Origin: Plazaster borealis
Lineage: Eukaryota; Echinodermata; Asteroidea; Forcipulatida; Labidiasteridae
Assembly (NCBI GenBank): GCA_021014325.1
Contig: CM037458.1
Coordinates: forward strand, 23,977,063-24,041,062
Length of the DNA: 64,000 bases
Direction: 5' to 3'
Of this stretch, positions 29,701-41,942 are shown one piece after another. The notes under the pieces were generated by a model, which saw nothing but the letters and a program-made list of their open reading frames with translations, did not search any database and was not told the DNA's origin. Numbering within the stretch: position 1 is the stretch's first letter; each line of letters opens with the position of its first letter. A program made the position numbers and the translations under genes.

Positions 29701-31130
29701 TCTATGTGTATTATGAGATGTTATAATTAGTGGTATGTTTGGACTAAGCCAACTGGTGTAAGAGTTCGGTATGTCCTAATTACTATAATACTACAAAACT
29801 ACCTTCATCATTAGGAGAAGGATTTGTCAACCGCTCGGATTCCTCTCTCTAGATGGACCTATTTTCATCCTGGACAAAATTTCAGATAATTACGTTCAAA
29901 TGAGAGATAACAAGCAATGGGACAAGGAATGCCAGCGGCTTATAAGACGGTAGGCTAAGAAAAAAAACTACAAGGTCTCGCAAATTGCGCACTTTCATTG
30001 AATGACGTTGTGTTTTCTTGATTGAAAATTTAGAAACAAACATGCCTACTCTACATCTTTTCATAGATGGTAGGCATATTTGTTAATACACTATGCTGTT
30101 GCCCTGGGCAAGGGAATGAACAAGCGACTGATGAAGTTTTGTCTGATCATTTTTATGTTATCAAGCAGAGAAGAGGTCGGCCCACACGTGTGCGCTATAA
30201 TTACCCGTACTTCCCTCGAGCAGAACAAGTCATTTTCCCAATTTGGTTTCATCTACGATGATGGAATATTACCAGGCATGTTGAGAGATCATGCAGGGAT
30301 CTAAGATTCGATGAATAGACTGTGTTGATGGGGGACGACAAATTAACACAACTAGATAGACGCATTGTAAAAAGACAAGGACATAATGTGACAAGTCTTT
30401 GTTCAGAAAAAAATCACTGAATGTAAAAACAAGGATTTACTACACGCTGGGATAACCCTGGTCTTGTTTCCTACCTCTATGCCACAATAAGGCGTAACAA
30501 TCATAAAAACGGGAGCAGAGTTGTATGTGTTTTACAGCAGTTTTGTTTTGTTGATTTGTTAAGGACAATCAAAGAAAAAACAAAGGAAATGGGAATTTTG
30601 TCTGGCTGGACTTTTCTTTTCCAAATATTTGTGTCTGTTGTTCTCATTATTCATATGATAATCAAATCATTGAGTCCAGTAGTCGATTTCACAAAGAGTT
30701 AAGATCTTAACTGTGTATCAATCTTATTGCTGTACAAAAAGGGTGATGTCACAGTACAAATCAATATAGTGATACTGACAACTCATAATAGGATGAATCT
30801 TTGTGCTTTGTGAAATTCAGCCCAGAAGTAACAAACATGATCTGAATACATAACAATTTAAAACAAATCAGACAACAATAACATCTTCCTTTCATATCTT
30901 AACTCCCCTTTCCTTATCCACTTCTACTTCTTCACATTTTCTTCCATCTTCACATAGGATCCAACTCATTAAAACTAAACACCATGTGATGGCACCATCA
31001 TCAAAAGATCGCTGAAGATAATTAGCAAATTACCAAACCTTTAACTCTGTTATGTTGAAGTGATGTAGCTAGTGTTATAATCAGGACATGGACCTGGTTC
31101 TACAGTCTCTGACCCTATAATGATAGTGTA
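23759..31130. other. Hmx-Hhex intergenic region, left part
   Basis: No supported gene. GC-richer stretches at 24590-24870 and 27670-27770 stand out from the AT-rich background and may be regulatory. The first has a T-box-like AGGTGTGA near 24615. Short frames (for example 30067-30261) overlap one another in different frames and lack domains. Confidence 0.4.
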
Positions 31131-31403
31131 ATGAACGTCAAATGTGGCAAGATTAACACCACCGATATGCGAGCCCTCTTTCCCGTTGAAATGAACTATC
31201 TTGACCGGGTGTCAACTGATATTTTAACTGTCCCACTCTACAAGGAACACTACAAAGCAATCTGTGGTTATTTCCACCTGTCACTGCCAAATGGTACTGA
31301 ATGCTCTCCTACTACTAACTTCCACACCTCCATCGGTAGAACAATTTTCTGTTTCAGTATGCTTGACTTGTTTCATTATAACAACGCCAACATAGTCGAT
31401 TAA
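31131..31403 (+). CDS. Small ATG-initiated open frame, 90 codons, unidentified
   Basis: The ATG has G at -3, and the frame ends TAA at 31401-31403. Codons often end in C and composition is balanced (for example LSLPNGTECSPTTNFHTSIG). A plus-strand AATAAA lies about 215 bases downstream (31618-31623). It has no recognisable domain, signal peptide or membrane segment. It sits alone between Hmx and Hhex. It could be a short orphan gene, a terminal exon or chance. Confidence 0.2.
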   Translation: MNVKCGKINTTDMRALFPVEMNYLDRVSTDILTVPLYKEHYKAICGYFHLSLPNGTECSPTTNFHTSIGRTIFCFSMLDLFHYNNANIVD

Positions 31404-31782
31404 CATCCCAGGATGCAAAATGTTGAGCTTGCTGTTGCTGTTAATTAATGCTGCTGTTGATTTTGTTGCAGTTTTATATGAAAATTTGTAGTTTATCTTT
31501 TACCAAGACGCATCCCAGCTTATAATGCTGTTAAAGGTCATGTTTCTATTCTTAGTTTCTGATGTCTGTTACATGAAGTATGAACACATTCAATAATTTC
31601 AAGGTTGTACGAAACTCAATAAAATGTTTCATCTTGTGGCAGTAAACAACAAGCTATGTATGTTGCTTACACACTTCATGTTGCTTGCTGTACTTTTGTT
31701 TTTGTTTTTGTTTGTTTACACCCCCCCCCCACACGTTATAAACTGGTATTTATTTTTCCCGTCGTTACACAATACCTGTGAG

Positions 31783-31868
31783 TGCGCCCTCTGATGAGGG
31801 GTATATCACAAGGGATTGTTAAAAGGATTTGTTGAATATTCAAGGTAGTGAGACTACGCCCTCTATCG
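31783..31868 (-). promoter_or_regulatory. Pair of reverse-oriented CTCF-like motifs
   Basis: TGCGCCCTCTGATGAGG (31783-31799) and TACGCCCTCTATCG (31855-31868) resemble the complement of the CTCF core. Match judged by eye; occupancy unknown. Confidence 0.25.
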
Positions 31869-32100
31869 TCTAATCAGTGAGTCGTAAAAATGTATAAAAA
31901 TAGACTGTGTTATGATCCCATTGTTGAAATTGAGTTATATAAATACCAAGGAGACTGGTTAATTGATGGAAACATATGTATTTACACAGCCTTTCTAATA
32001 ATAGAATTGATTCGGATGATTGGGTCTGTATATAGACCAAGAGAAGGTTATTAATTACAAACAATTGCCATCTGTCTTATAAAACATCAAAACAGGATTT

Positions 32101-33137
32101 CAGAGAGAGAGAAGGCGGAGGTAAATCTGTGAGAGAGGAAGGTAGAGTGGTTAGAAAGGGGAATGTAGAGTGGTGAGAAAGGAAAGGAGGAAGGTAGAGT
32201 GGTTAGAAGTGTAGAGTGGGGAGAAAGGAAAGGGGAAGGTAGAGTGGTGGGAGGAGAAGGTGGAGTGGTGAGAAAGTAAAGGAGGAAGGTAGAGAAAGGA
32301 AAGGGGAAGGTAGAGTGGTGAGAAAGGAAAGGAGGAAGGTAGAGTGGTTAGAAGTGTAGAGTGGTGAGAAAGGAAAGGAGGAAGGTAGAGAAAGGAAAGG
32401 GGAAGGTAGAGTGGTGAGAAAGGAAAGGGGGAAGGTATAGAGTGGTTGGTGGAGAAGGTGGAGTGGTGGAAGAAGGGAAGGTAGAGTGGTGAGAAAGGGA
32501 AAGGTATAGAGTGGTGAGAAAGAGGAAGGTAGAGTGGTGAGAGAAGGGAAGGTTGAGTGGTGAGAAAAGAAAAGGGGAAGGTAGAGTGGTTAGAAAGGGG
32601 AATGTAGAGTGGTGAGAAAGGAAAGGGGAAGGTAGAGTGGTGAGAAAGGAAAGGGTGAAGGTAGAGTGGTGAGAAAGTAAAGGAGGAAGGTAGAGTGGTT
32701 AGAAGTGTAGAGTGGTGAGAAAGGAAAGGGGAAGGTAGAGTGGTGGGAGGAGAAGGTGGAGTGGTGAGAAAGTAAAGGAGGAAGGTAGAGAAAGGAAAGG
32801 GGAAGGTAGAGTGGTGAGAAAGGAAAGGGTGAAGGTAGAGTGGTGAGAAAGTAAAGGAGGAAGGTAGAGAAAGGAAAGGGGAAGGTAGAGTGGGGAGAAA
32901 GGAAAGGGGGAAGGTATAGAGTGGTTGGTGGAGAAGGTGGAGTGGTGGAAGAAGGGAAGGTAGAGTGGTGAGAAAGGGAAAGGTATAGAGTGGTGAGAAA
33001 GAGGAAGGTAGAGTGGTGAGAGAAGGGAAGGTTGAGTGGTGAGAAAGAGGAAGGTAGAGTGGTGAGAGAAGGGAAGGTTGAGTGGTGAGAAAAGAAAAGG
33101 GGAAGGTAGAGTGGTGGATGGAGAAGGTGGAGCGGTG
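32101..33137. repeat. Polypurine minisatellite with higher-order structure
   Basis: About 1 kb made of GAAAGGAAAGGGGAAGGTAG and GTAGAGTGGTGAGAAA-like units, almost without C on the plus strand. Phrases such as AAGGTATAGAGTGGTTGG recur about 479 bases apart (32432 and 32911), showing a higher-order duplication. The 209-codon minus-strand frame through it is an artefact. Confidence 0.9.
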
Positions 33138-34897
33138 AGTAGTGTGCTGAAAAAGAAGAACTTTGCATATGGCCTATGTGGTAACTAAAATAATTATATC
33201 GTCTTGTTTTTGCTTTCAAGTTGATGATGAACCAACGTTTTGATTATTGTTGTGGTCGTCTTCAGTAGTGCACCCCTAGAAATCCGGAGCATTTCCAACC
33301 TTGCTACTACTATTTGTTGTTTTTCGTCTTGATTACTGAAGATAACGTAGGCATATTGCATATTTCACATTATATTTGCGAATGTCAACCAAAAGTGGCA
33401 GAAAGTTTACACCAATTAAACAAGAGATCAAAAGCTTTACATAAATCAAACCGATTTGTAATTATTTCATAATATGCTCCTCTACCTCTTCAACTACACA
33501 AATATGACATATCGAGGTGAAGCTATCTTGATAAATGATTACAAGTTCGGGACAGGGAGGCGCCAGTTGGAAATGTGTCCACTAAAACCAACTCCAGCAA
33601 CCAGTCTAAGACTGAACAAAGGCCAAACTATTGAATGACTGATCTATTCAATGACATTAACTTTGATGAAAACAATCAGCGGTGACATGTCGAAACGATC
33701 TACAGTGAATAATGATAAATGTGCCCTTTCGTGAACCGTCAGGCGCCCGCCAAAATTTGCCCACTCAAAACTTCACCACCAATAAGAACAAAGCGTATTG
33801 ATTGGTTTGTAATTTCGATGATCGTTACATTAAACCCAGTTAATACAATAAACCCAAACAGGGGGTGCTTGCCAACCTGTTATGTACACTGTATTGTTGA
33901 TACGAAAAAAGCGGTCAAAATATAGGCTGTGTTATCGACAAGCAAGATAATGTAAGATTAATGAGTTCACAGCTCGATAAGTATTATTGTTGTCCTGAGC
34001 GCGTTCCATAGTCATAGTCTACCTGCCCTTTGGCCGAGTATAGCTTCAACGTAAACCTATAAAGACCTGGTTTTGATTCTGATTTTTATCAAATGTATTA
34101 TTCTGTTTCAAGTGTTAGGAATATCAACGAAACTGTTTATTTATTTTCTTATCAAATTGGAACTTTGTGTTGATGTTAATCGTGATGAGTTTTGTAGGTT
34201 GATATGAATTCAAATTGCCATCTGAATGACTCGGAATTGGAGCAAAAATTGCAATGATCTCTTTCTTGACGTGGGCCTACTTCAACGATTTGTATGAAAG
34301 GAAATCCACGATGTTACCAACCCTCATTCAAATCATAGCCTACTTAATCCAATCTGTCATAAAGTGTTCAGATATATTTTAAGAAATCTGGAAGACTTTG
34401 ATGTGGTTCTTGAAATATTTGTGGACCCAGGAATTAGTTGACTAGTGACTAAGTCCATTGGTCCAAACTTCGGACACACCTTTCCAAATTTCATGTTAAA
34501 ATACTGGTGTCATTCAAAGACAAACTTAGATTTGATCTGCAAGTATCCTGCCACAAGAGGGCGCTAGCTAGCTATGGGAGAAAATGCATTTTGTCGGCAT
34601 GGTGATCCCAGTTCCGTAGATAAGCAGGACATTTTCTTAACAGACGAAAATATGATTCCGTGAACTTCACTGATTTTGCAGATTTGGAAGAAAACAAAAC
34701 CTCGAAAACAAAATTGGCTCAAATTTATAATCGTTTTGCAGCAGATATGATGTATAATTGCGTATCATAAAATGGAAGGTTTTCTTTTACTGCGGCGGTT
34801 TTTGTCCTTCGCATCAGGTTTGATTTTGGAATTTCTAAGAATGAAATCAGGGAGACAGCAGGCCTACAGCCTAGTGAATCGCAGCTTGGATCTGTTT
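33138..34897. other. Intergenic with a CTCF-like motif
   Basis: No gene. A plus-oriented CCACAAGAGGGCGCTA at 34551-34566 is close to the CTCF consensus. Confidence 0.35.
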
Positions 34898-35160
34898 TCA
34901 ATTCAATTCAAAAATGGTTTATTAAAAATATGTATCATCGGCAAAAACTGAATTGCACATGTTAGCATCAACAATTTTGAAAAATACATCATACAAAGCT
35001 AAACAATAGAAACAAGAAACAATAATATGTACATCATCTAAAAGTACATTGACAAAAAACCTGGTCCCATTAAAAAAACAGAAGGCCGAACATTAAAAAT
35101 TACACCAACAAATAAACAAGGATAATTAACAAAAAATTATTAAAAAGCATTTAGACTGAG
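34898..35160 (-). mobile_element. Retroelement 3' end, minus orientation
   Basis: The minus strand ends AATAAACCATTTTTGAATTG with repeated TTGAA units, as a non-LTR tail would. The interior is A-rich on the plus strand. Family not identified. Confidence 0.35.
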
Positions 35161-36282
35161 GTTGACAATCTATTGGTTTATTACTACTGCTATTCACGGC
35201 GTCTTAATACTCGCTACCACTTGTAAATAACCTCCATTCATCCCTCATAAAACGATCGTTAATTTGTTGTTGTTTTTTTAATGTAAATTCGCTTCGTCCC
35301 AGCATGAACCCATACGCATGCGCGTTGGAACGCTCCTCTGACCTACTGACCCCGGTCACCTCTTCCTGTTTACGAAAGATTCAATCTCTTATGTAGCTTT
35401 GTGGTGTTAAACCCCATGAAAATATTTATTGCTATTCTTTGCCTTGTACTAAAAATAGGGCTCGGTCGCAACATTAATAATTTACCTGAAATAGTTTCGT
35501 TCTTCTTGCAACTTTGTGTCTACGTGTTGTGATTGTGCACATTGTAATCAGCATTTCAATCGGTCCCATCATGCATCATTACATCCTGAACAAGACTTTG
35601 TACAAGCTCATCAGACCATCCCAGCGGTCTTGGATGAGACCGGTGGGGCCGAGAGAAGTTTTAAAACCTTTTGTTTTTCTGAGACTGTTTCTTTCAATAT
35701 TGTGTAATGGACAGTGCCTTCGCAGGGGACAGTGTTGTGTTTCTTACTCCGTGGTATTCTTTATTATCGGACTAGCAATATTAAACAGACTCGTCGTGTT
35801 GGAGAAAGGAATATTTCCGAAGACTTTGATCGTGCCGAGCGTGTCTATTGCTAGAAAGCCACCGGGCAATCGTCACATAACCCCCGGTGATTTATTCTGC
35901 CTGTCTCGCTTACGTTTCGCAATCATCCCATGCAATGGGCATTTATTTTAGTCATGCAATGTATTAATTACAGATTGATTAAACCAAGGTAATTTTCTTC
36001 AGTTCTGTCCCCGTTATCTAAAATCTAAGATCTTCCATTAAATCAACATGTAGGCAAAATTTAATATCAAGTTGATAAACTTTTGGTTTAACGGTTGGTA
36101 TATTATAAACTAATTAGTGTCATATTAATCTTGTGCAACTCTATGAAAAATCTTATCTGTGACAATTTCATTCAGGAAACATGTTTGTAATGCAGTGTGT
36201 GTTAACCTTCCTTTTCGTGTTGAAGTAAATTGGACGCTAGAGGTCGCTTTTCACATTGACCATTGTAAAGGCTTCAATATAC
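35161..36282. other. Intergenic, nothing recognised
   Basis: A 145-codon plus-strand frame (35514-35951) begins at a non-ATG codon and has no domain. No repeat assigned. Confidence 0.4.
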
Positions 36283-36290
36283 TTCCTGAT

Positions 36291-36651
36291 CAGTGGCGTA
36301 ACTAAGGGTGGGGTGTGGGCACGTCCCACCCCCACACCCAATTGATGTCCGTGCCCCCCCCGCCCCCATTTGAAATCTGGACTTTTGGGATTGAACATTT
36401 TCAGAATTTTAATGTTATAATTTCGATGTTTTTAAAACTACTTTTCCATTTACACGCAGACAATTTGGATTTTTTTTTTACACTATTACGCCAGATTAAC
36501 TTACAAAAAATAATAAATTACGATAAAAAGGCGATGAAAAGGGGCTTTTTCAAGAAAAAGGCAAACGGATCTTGGCCATAAGTGCCCCCTAGAAAAAATG
36601 GTGCATCCTCTTGTGCCCCCCCCCTAAAATGTTACCCTAGTTACGGCGATA
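36291..36651. mobile_element. hAT-like MITE with perfect 8-bp target duplication
   Basis: Left end CAGTGGCGTAACTAAGGG; complement of the right end TATCGCCGTAACTAGGG. TTCCTGAT lies at 36283-36290 and again at 36652-36659, the 8-bp duplication expected of hAT transposition. Non-coding, with G/C runs. Confidence 0.85.
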
Positions 36652-38790
36652 TTCCTGATCGTCTATATACTGTCTTTGAAAGACGTATCCACACGCCTTT
36701 CCCCAGACCCAGGATTGTTCTGGAATCAAGGTAATCGTTCCCACTAATGTAACCTCTGATATTGCTTTTACCGATAGAGGTCCTTCTCTCCCGAAATGTG
36801 ACGTCATTTACTCCTAAAAATACACTTCAACCCAACGTTGGATTCAGACAGTGGTTGCTGGTAAGGGATGGGGTTCGAACAATAATCCGTCTCTCGTTTT
36901 AAAAATCTTATCTGGTAATTGGCAACTGCTATTTTGAGTTCTGTTTAAGATTATGTTAATTTTGCATCGATGATAAAGAATAATATTTGGGTGGTTTGTT
37001 TTTTTGCCATAACACCGATGTGTACTGAGCAATGTATACTCAGCTAGTTGAGTTCCTTAAACTCAAGGTATGTATACATTATTTCCATACACATTTAAGG
37101 GAATCAGTTTGTGATCCTTAGTTGCTTGTAATCCTCTAAGGAGAAGTAAAACCCAGTCTGTCGTGAACTAAAATTCAATCTGATTTCCACAAAAATACTT
37201 CTCAAAAAGTCAGCAACTATGTCTTTAATTTCTTCAGAGTGGAAAACCACTAAGCTTTTGCACTGTGCCAGCGTTCTGTAAAGTTAGACGGAATGGGCAA
37301 CATTGGTCTAATATTGCCTAAAATAGAAAGTGAAATACAATAAGCCCGGCCTACTGATGGGAAAACAACCTTTAACTAACTCAAAACAATAATACCTCCA
37401 AAAGGAAACATCGGCAATAAATTAAACGAGGTTGTTGAAGTTGAAGGACAGTCAAAGTACCGGATCACTCTGTTATTATCACTGCGTTTCCATATTTCCG
37501 CTTTGATAACACAAAAAGAAACACAACACCAAAGCTGTTTTGCGATCACGCCTTGGCAAGGAATGATGGGACATGTCAAAGGTTAAACCACAGTACATGT
37601 GCCATCGTGTTCTTGTTGGGCTGGTCTATTATTTTAATATTTCCTGTATTGCAAAATAACTGGCCAAGCCTAGCAGGGTTTGTTGGATTCATTATAGGTT
37701 TGGCTGAAAGTCGTAAATTATACAGAAATTATTCAATCTTCCATGTCCTTTGGGATTGGCTGTTGTGGTTTCACTCAAGTTGATCCATATGAGAATGGGG
37801 AAAGCCGGGGGGGGGGGTATGGCAAGACAACGAAATGGAGTTCAAACAGGGAGAGTAATCTATAAATTGCAGGTTTTCTATGACGTAAAGAAATCAAACT
37901 ATTGTTTGATAAATTTCTGAATTCTGACTGAACATGCAAGGTTAGGGTTGGGTGTTTTTAAAGGTTTTTTTAAAAGGTTTTTTGGGGTGTTTGTTTGTTT
38001 GTTTGTTGGGATGTTTGTTTGTTTGTTGTTGGGAACTTTTAGGGGGGTGATAAGTCAATTAAGAGACAACACAAGTTTAGACTTGTATCATAAACCATCC
38101 AGTCCATGGAAAAAGGTACATTCTTCTTAAAGTAACAATAAATAAAAATTAGTAAAAAGTACTATTTTAAATGCAGTTGTTCTCCGTGACTGTGCAGAGT
38201 GAGTTGAAGCGCCAAATTTCCAGCATTACCAATGCTGTACCTTATCTTGATTCAAATAGAGAGAATAAAGATCCAAGCAGTTCTGTTATTGTCAACGTAT
38301 AGACATAAATCACAATTCGACAACTGAAAATGAAAGATAATAACTTGGAGCATTTTTGTACCAGTCAGGTCTTTGTCACAAAACTCAGAACCTCAAGGGA
38401 GCATAAGTTGGCTGAGTGGTTTGTGTTTTTAGATTGTGAATTTCCTTTATTCTTTGATATCTGGTTGACGATTTGGGCAGAATATAAAATCAAGTCAAAA
38501 TATCAGTGCGAAAGGGGTAAATGAATTGTAAACATTTGATAATGGTTACCAATTTATATTACTCGTCAATATTCATCGACTACAGACCTACGTTGGTTAT
38601 GAATAGTCAACGGTTCATGTGATGGCATTGTGTTGGAAGGAAAACCGGAAAGAAGCCAAGTTTGTTTGCTGTGTTATCGTAACATCTTTAACTGACTGGG
38701 AATTCAGATTTAGATTTATGCATGTTGCCATAGAGAAAACATCTCACAATGCTGGATACCAGCGTAATATCATCTAATCATACAAATCTG
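36652..38790. other. Intergenic
   Basis: A CRE palindrome TGACGTCA near 36800 and a GTTT microsatellite at 37988-38030. A 76-codon hydrophobic frame (37553-37783) is not convincing. Confidence 0.4.
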
Positions 38791-39010
38791 TTATTATTAT
38801 TATTATTAGTATCCTATGTGACATCATCATACACATAAAAATTTCAAAACAAGAAACATACAATACAAGATACACCAACTGATGACATGAACTAAAATTT
38901 GTGATTTAAATCACTGTTGCCCTCAGGCATTTAGCTCCATATACATTCAAGGTAATAACATTCATGAACATGTTTAAAAAGAATGTAATACGAAAACAAT
39001 TATAACATTT
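38791..39010 (-). mobile_element. Non-LTR retroelement 3' end, inverted copy of the 14500-14664 family
   Basis: On the minus strand GGAGCTAAATGCCTGAGGGC, GTCATCAG and TCTTGTATTG are followed by an (AAT)n tail (plus 38791-38808), the same order as the plus-strand copy. Confidence 0.65.
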
Positions 39011-40049
39011 AAGATCAGATTATATTGATGACGTCATTGTCAAAGAGAGACCATGCAAGCTCAGTTGAAGTCAAACTTAAATCCTAACAGACTAATTACA
39101 CCTCCTTGAAACAACCTCTGTTTGTTTAAGTCCGACTTTCCTATAGTTGTATTGGAAACACACCAAATGGGTACTAACTGTTTATAGATAAGCTAATGTT
39201 GATTTTTTTGAGCTTTTCTTTTTGAATTCAAACCAGAATAACTAGACTCACTCATACAAAAAAGGCTTGGAACCACTATAGCTTACCCGTAGTGTATCAT
39301 TGTAATTTACAAACCAATGCTAATTGAACGCCCGAAAATTACAAGGATTGACTGAAAACAGAAAGTGATCACATCATTACAAATGACAAATAAAAGTTGA
39401 TGAGAAACACGACTGTTTTCGACGAGTGTGATATAATTATAGGTTAATATCATTGTTTTACTTTCGTCATTAACCTTGTAGCTTTAGTGCATTTACACTC
39501 CTATACATGACTTAGATATTGTCATGGTGTGAATGCAGAATATGTACATCCTTGTGTACCTATATAACCTTGGATGGAGTATAAACCGACAATCCAACCA
39601 GTATCTGAAGCTTGTAGAGACGGCATTTGTGGACCCATTTCCTCAATTCGTGCTAAAACAATCAACCCGAGCCGTTATCGCCGTCCAGATGTTTCCTGGG
39701 CACGTGCCATGGAGTGGTGGTGGTCGAGAGAGATTCACACTTAGTATTCTCTAACAGCAGGAGGTCAATCTATGGTATATCACTTGCTAGCACATTGATT
39801 ACAACTTTATATAAATCGTGCCTAAGCTGAAGTCTGGAGCGATAACCACGCCTCCAGCAACAATGGCATGTCAATAATAAACTTTGATTTGTGATGGATA
39901 ATTTGTCGACTTAGCATTGCCCCAAAGTACTTCAATCCATGCGGGTAAGGGGGGGGGGGCTACTGCAGAACGGGGCGCGTATTGCGATATTGAACTTAGG
40001 CCTAGTCCCAGCACCTCTAGAAATTTTCAATCTATGACCTGACCCCCAT
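39011..40049. other. Intergenic, nothing recognised
   Basis: A CRE palindrome near 39029 and a G-run near 39950. No gene. Confidence 0.4.
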
Positions 40050-40291
40050 CAGGGGCGGATCCAGGATTTTCCAAACGGGGGGGGGGGCGTGATTTTTTTT
40101 TCAGAATGAAAGACCGCGCCATCCCCAGACAGCATTTTAGAGAGAGAATTTGAACATAATTTTTCTATAGAGATGCACTAATGAGTATGACTTTTGATTT
40201 TTTTTTTCTCTCCTTTTTTTTTTTTTTTTTTTTTTTCCTGGCAAAAGGGGGGGCGTGCGCCCCCACGCCCCCCCCCCTGAATCCGCGCCTG
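40050..40291. mobile_element. hAT-like MITE with homopolymer-rich interior
   Basis: Left end CAGGGGCGGATCCAGGATTT; complement of the right end CAGGCGCGGATTCAGGGG. CCCAT flanks both sides. The inside holds long G, C and T runs. Confidence 0.7.
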
Positions 40292-41044
40292 CCCATGACG
40301 TAATGTTTTGTACTGGTAGATTATTGATGTTTTCTAGTGATTCTTATCGTTTTTGTTCATTGATTTATTACCATGAATCATAATTTCAAATTTTATGACG
40401 GAATAACTCTTAATCCATTCTTATTAGTTGAGGAAACCGCTTATTTGACAAGGGTTTTCTTCCAGCTTGGCGAAGGAGTTTAAAGCTCAACTATCAGACG
40501 AAATGTAGAAGCAAACATCTTGACTGATGACATATACAGTGAGAGCGCATGTAAAGTGAAGTCAATAATTCCTTCAATCCTTGATATATACCGTAATGAA
40601 TAGATTTATTAGTATACCGGAATGCCTGAATACTGTGATAACCCCAATGGTGTTATGAAACCAAAACGATTGCCTCTCTTTGGATTCTTGAGCATCCTGT
40701 TATTGCCCGCAATAGTTCAGGCACGATTGCTTATTTAGAACTTGTCATGGAGGAAATAGACAGACATTGTAGACAAAAGAAGGAAGACTTCAAATAATAG
40801 ACAAACCCATTGCACTTGTAATAACACCCTACGCTGTAACAATCAGGAAGTGAGTGTTCGAAGCAATATACAAGGTCATATTAAGCACTTGTAAGTGTCT
40901 TTTTGGCTTATCATGCTATATCCACCTTTCCCCATTTGTTTCAACTTCTCGTTATTTATTTGGTGATGGCTGGTACAATGAGATTGGAGCTGTTGACGAT
41001 TGAGGGACAGATTGTAATTTGATTTAGCGATGCGTGTCAAGCTT

Positions 41045-41240
41045 CAAGACAACCCTGATGATAATGATAATAATAATAATAGTAATACAACTATTACATG
41101 ATGAGTGCAATAATTGCCGCAAAACGGCTTCAAAGCTCTGCTTAAAATCAAACTAAACAAGAACGAGACAATAACAGAAAACATGATTTAAAAGCTACAA
41201 AAATACATACTGCAAGTGAAATAAAAAACAAAAGTACTAG
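41045..41240 (-). mobile_element. Possible retroelement 3' end with AAT-like tail
   Basis: On the minus strand, TTGCGGCAATTATTGCACTC runs into ATTACTATTATTATTATTAT, resembling a microsatellite-tailed non-LTR end. It is a different family from 14500-14664. Confidence 0.3.
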
Positions 41241-41378
41241 TCCTGTCAGCATAAAGGGTAAACATTGGGGGAAATTCAAAAGCTGACTTTATTATGAAAA
41301 TACTGTAGAAAATGACAGGTCTTAAATTAAACTATACTCTTAAAAAGTTCAAATGATGCACCTGTTTGTAAGGTGAGA

Positions 41379-41942
41379 TGGTAGGCTGTTCAACCATGGA
41401 GGAATGTTCCTCCATGGTTCAATAGAGATGGGGCAGCGCTACTATACTAAAGGCTCTACCACATGCCCTTGGAGGAAGGATGGTAGGCTGTTCAATAGAG
41501 ATGGGGCAGCGATACTAAAGGCTCTACCACCATGATGATGCCCTTGGAGGTAGTAAAGGATGGTAGGCTGTTCAATAGAGATGGGGCAGCGATACTAAAG
41601 GCTCTACCACCATGATGATGCCCCTTGGAGGTAGTGAAGGATGGTAGGCTGTTCAATAGAGATGGGGCAGCGACACTGAAGGCTCTACCATCACATGATG
41701 ATGTGAAGGATGGCAGGCTGTTCCTAGAGACGGGGCAGCGATACTGAAGGCTCTACCACCATGATGATGCCCCTTGGAGGTAGTGAAGGATGGTAGGCTG
41801 TTCAATAGAGATGGGGCAGCGATACTAAAGGCTCTACCACCATGATGATGTCCTTGGAGGTAGTGAAGGATGGTAGGCTGTTCCTAGAGACGGGGCAGCG
41901 ATACTGAAGGCATTACCACCATGGTAATGTCCTTGGAGGTAG
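41379..41942. repeat. 80-bp tandem array, seven units
   Basis: Units start with TGGTAGGCTGTTC at 41379, 41481, 41561, 41642, 41711, 41791 and 41871. Each carries GGGGCAGCGATACT, GGCTCTACCA and CCTTGGAGG. The first unit is longer because of a palindromic insertion. Confidence 0.9.

Noticed and set aside
32590..33219. 209-codon minus-strand frame rich in Ser, Thr, Pro and Leu
   Set aside because: It lies inside the polypurine tandem array; the complement of such repeats lacks stops by composition.
35514..35951. 145-codon plus-strand frame
   Set aside because: No ATG at its start, no domain, Cys/Ile/Leu-rich composition typical of chance frames, and overlapped by another frame.
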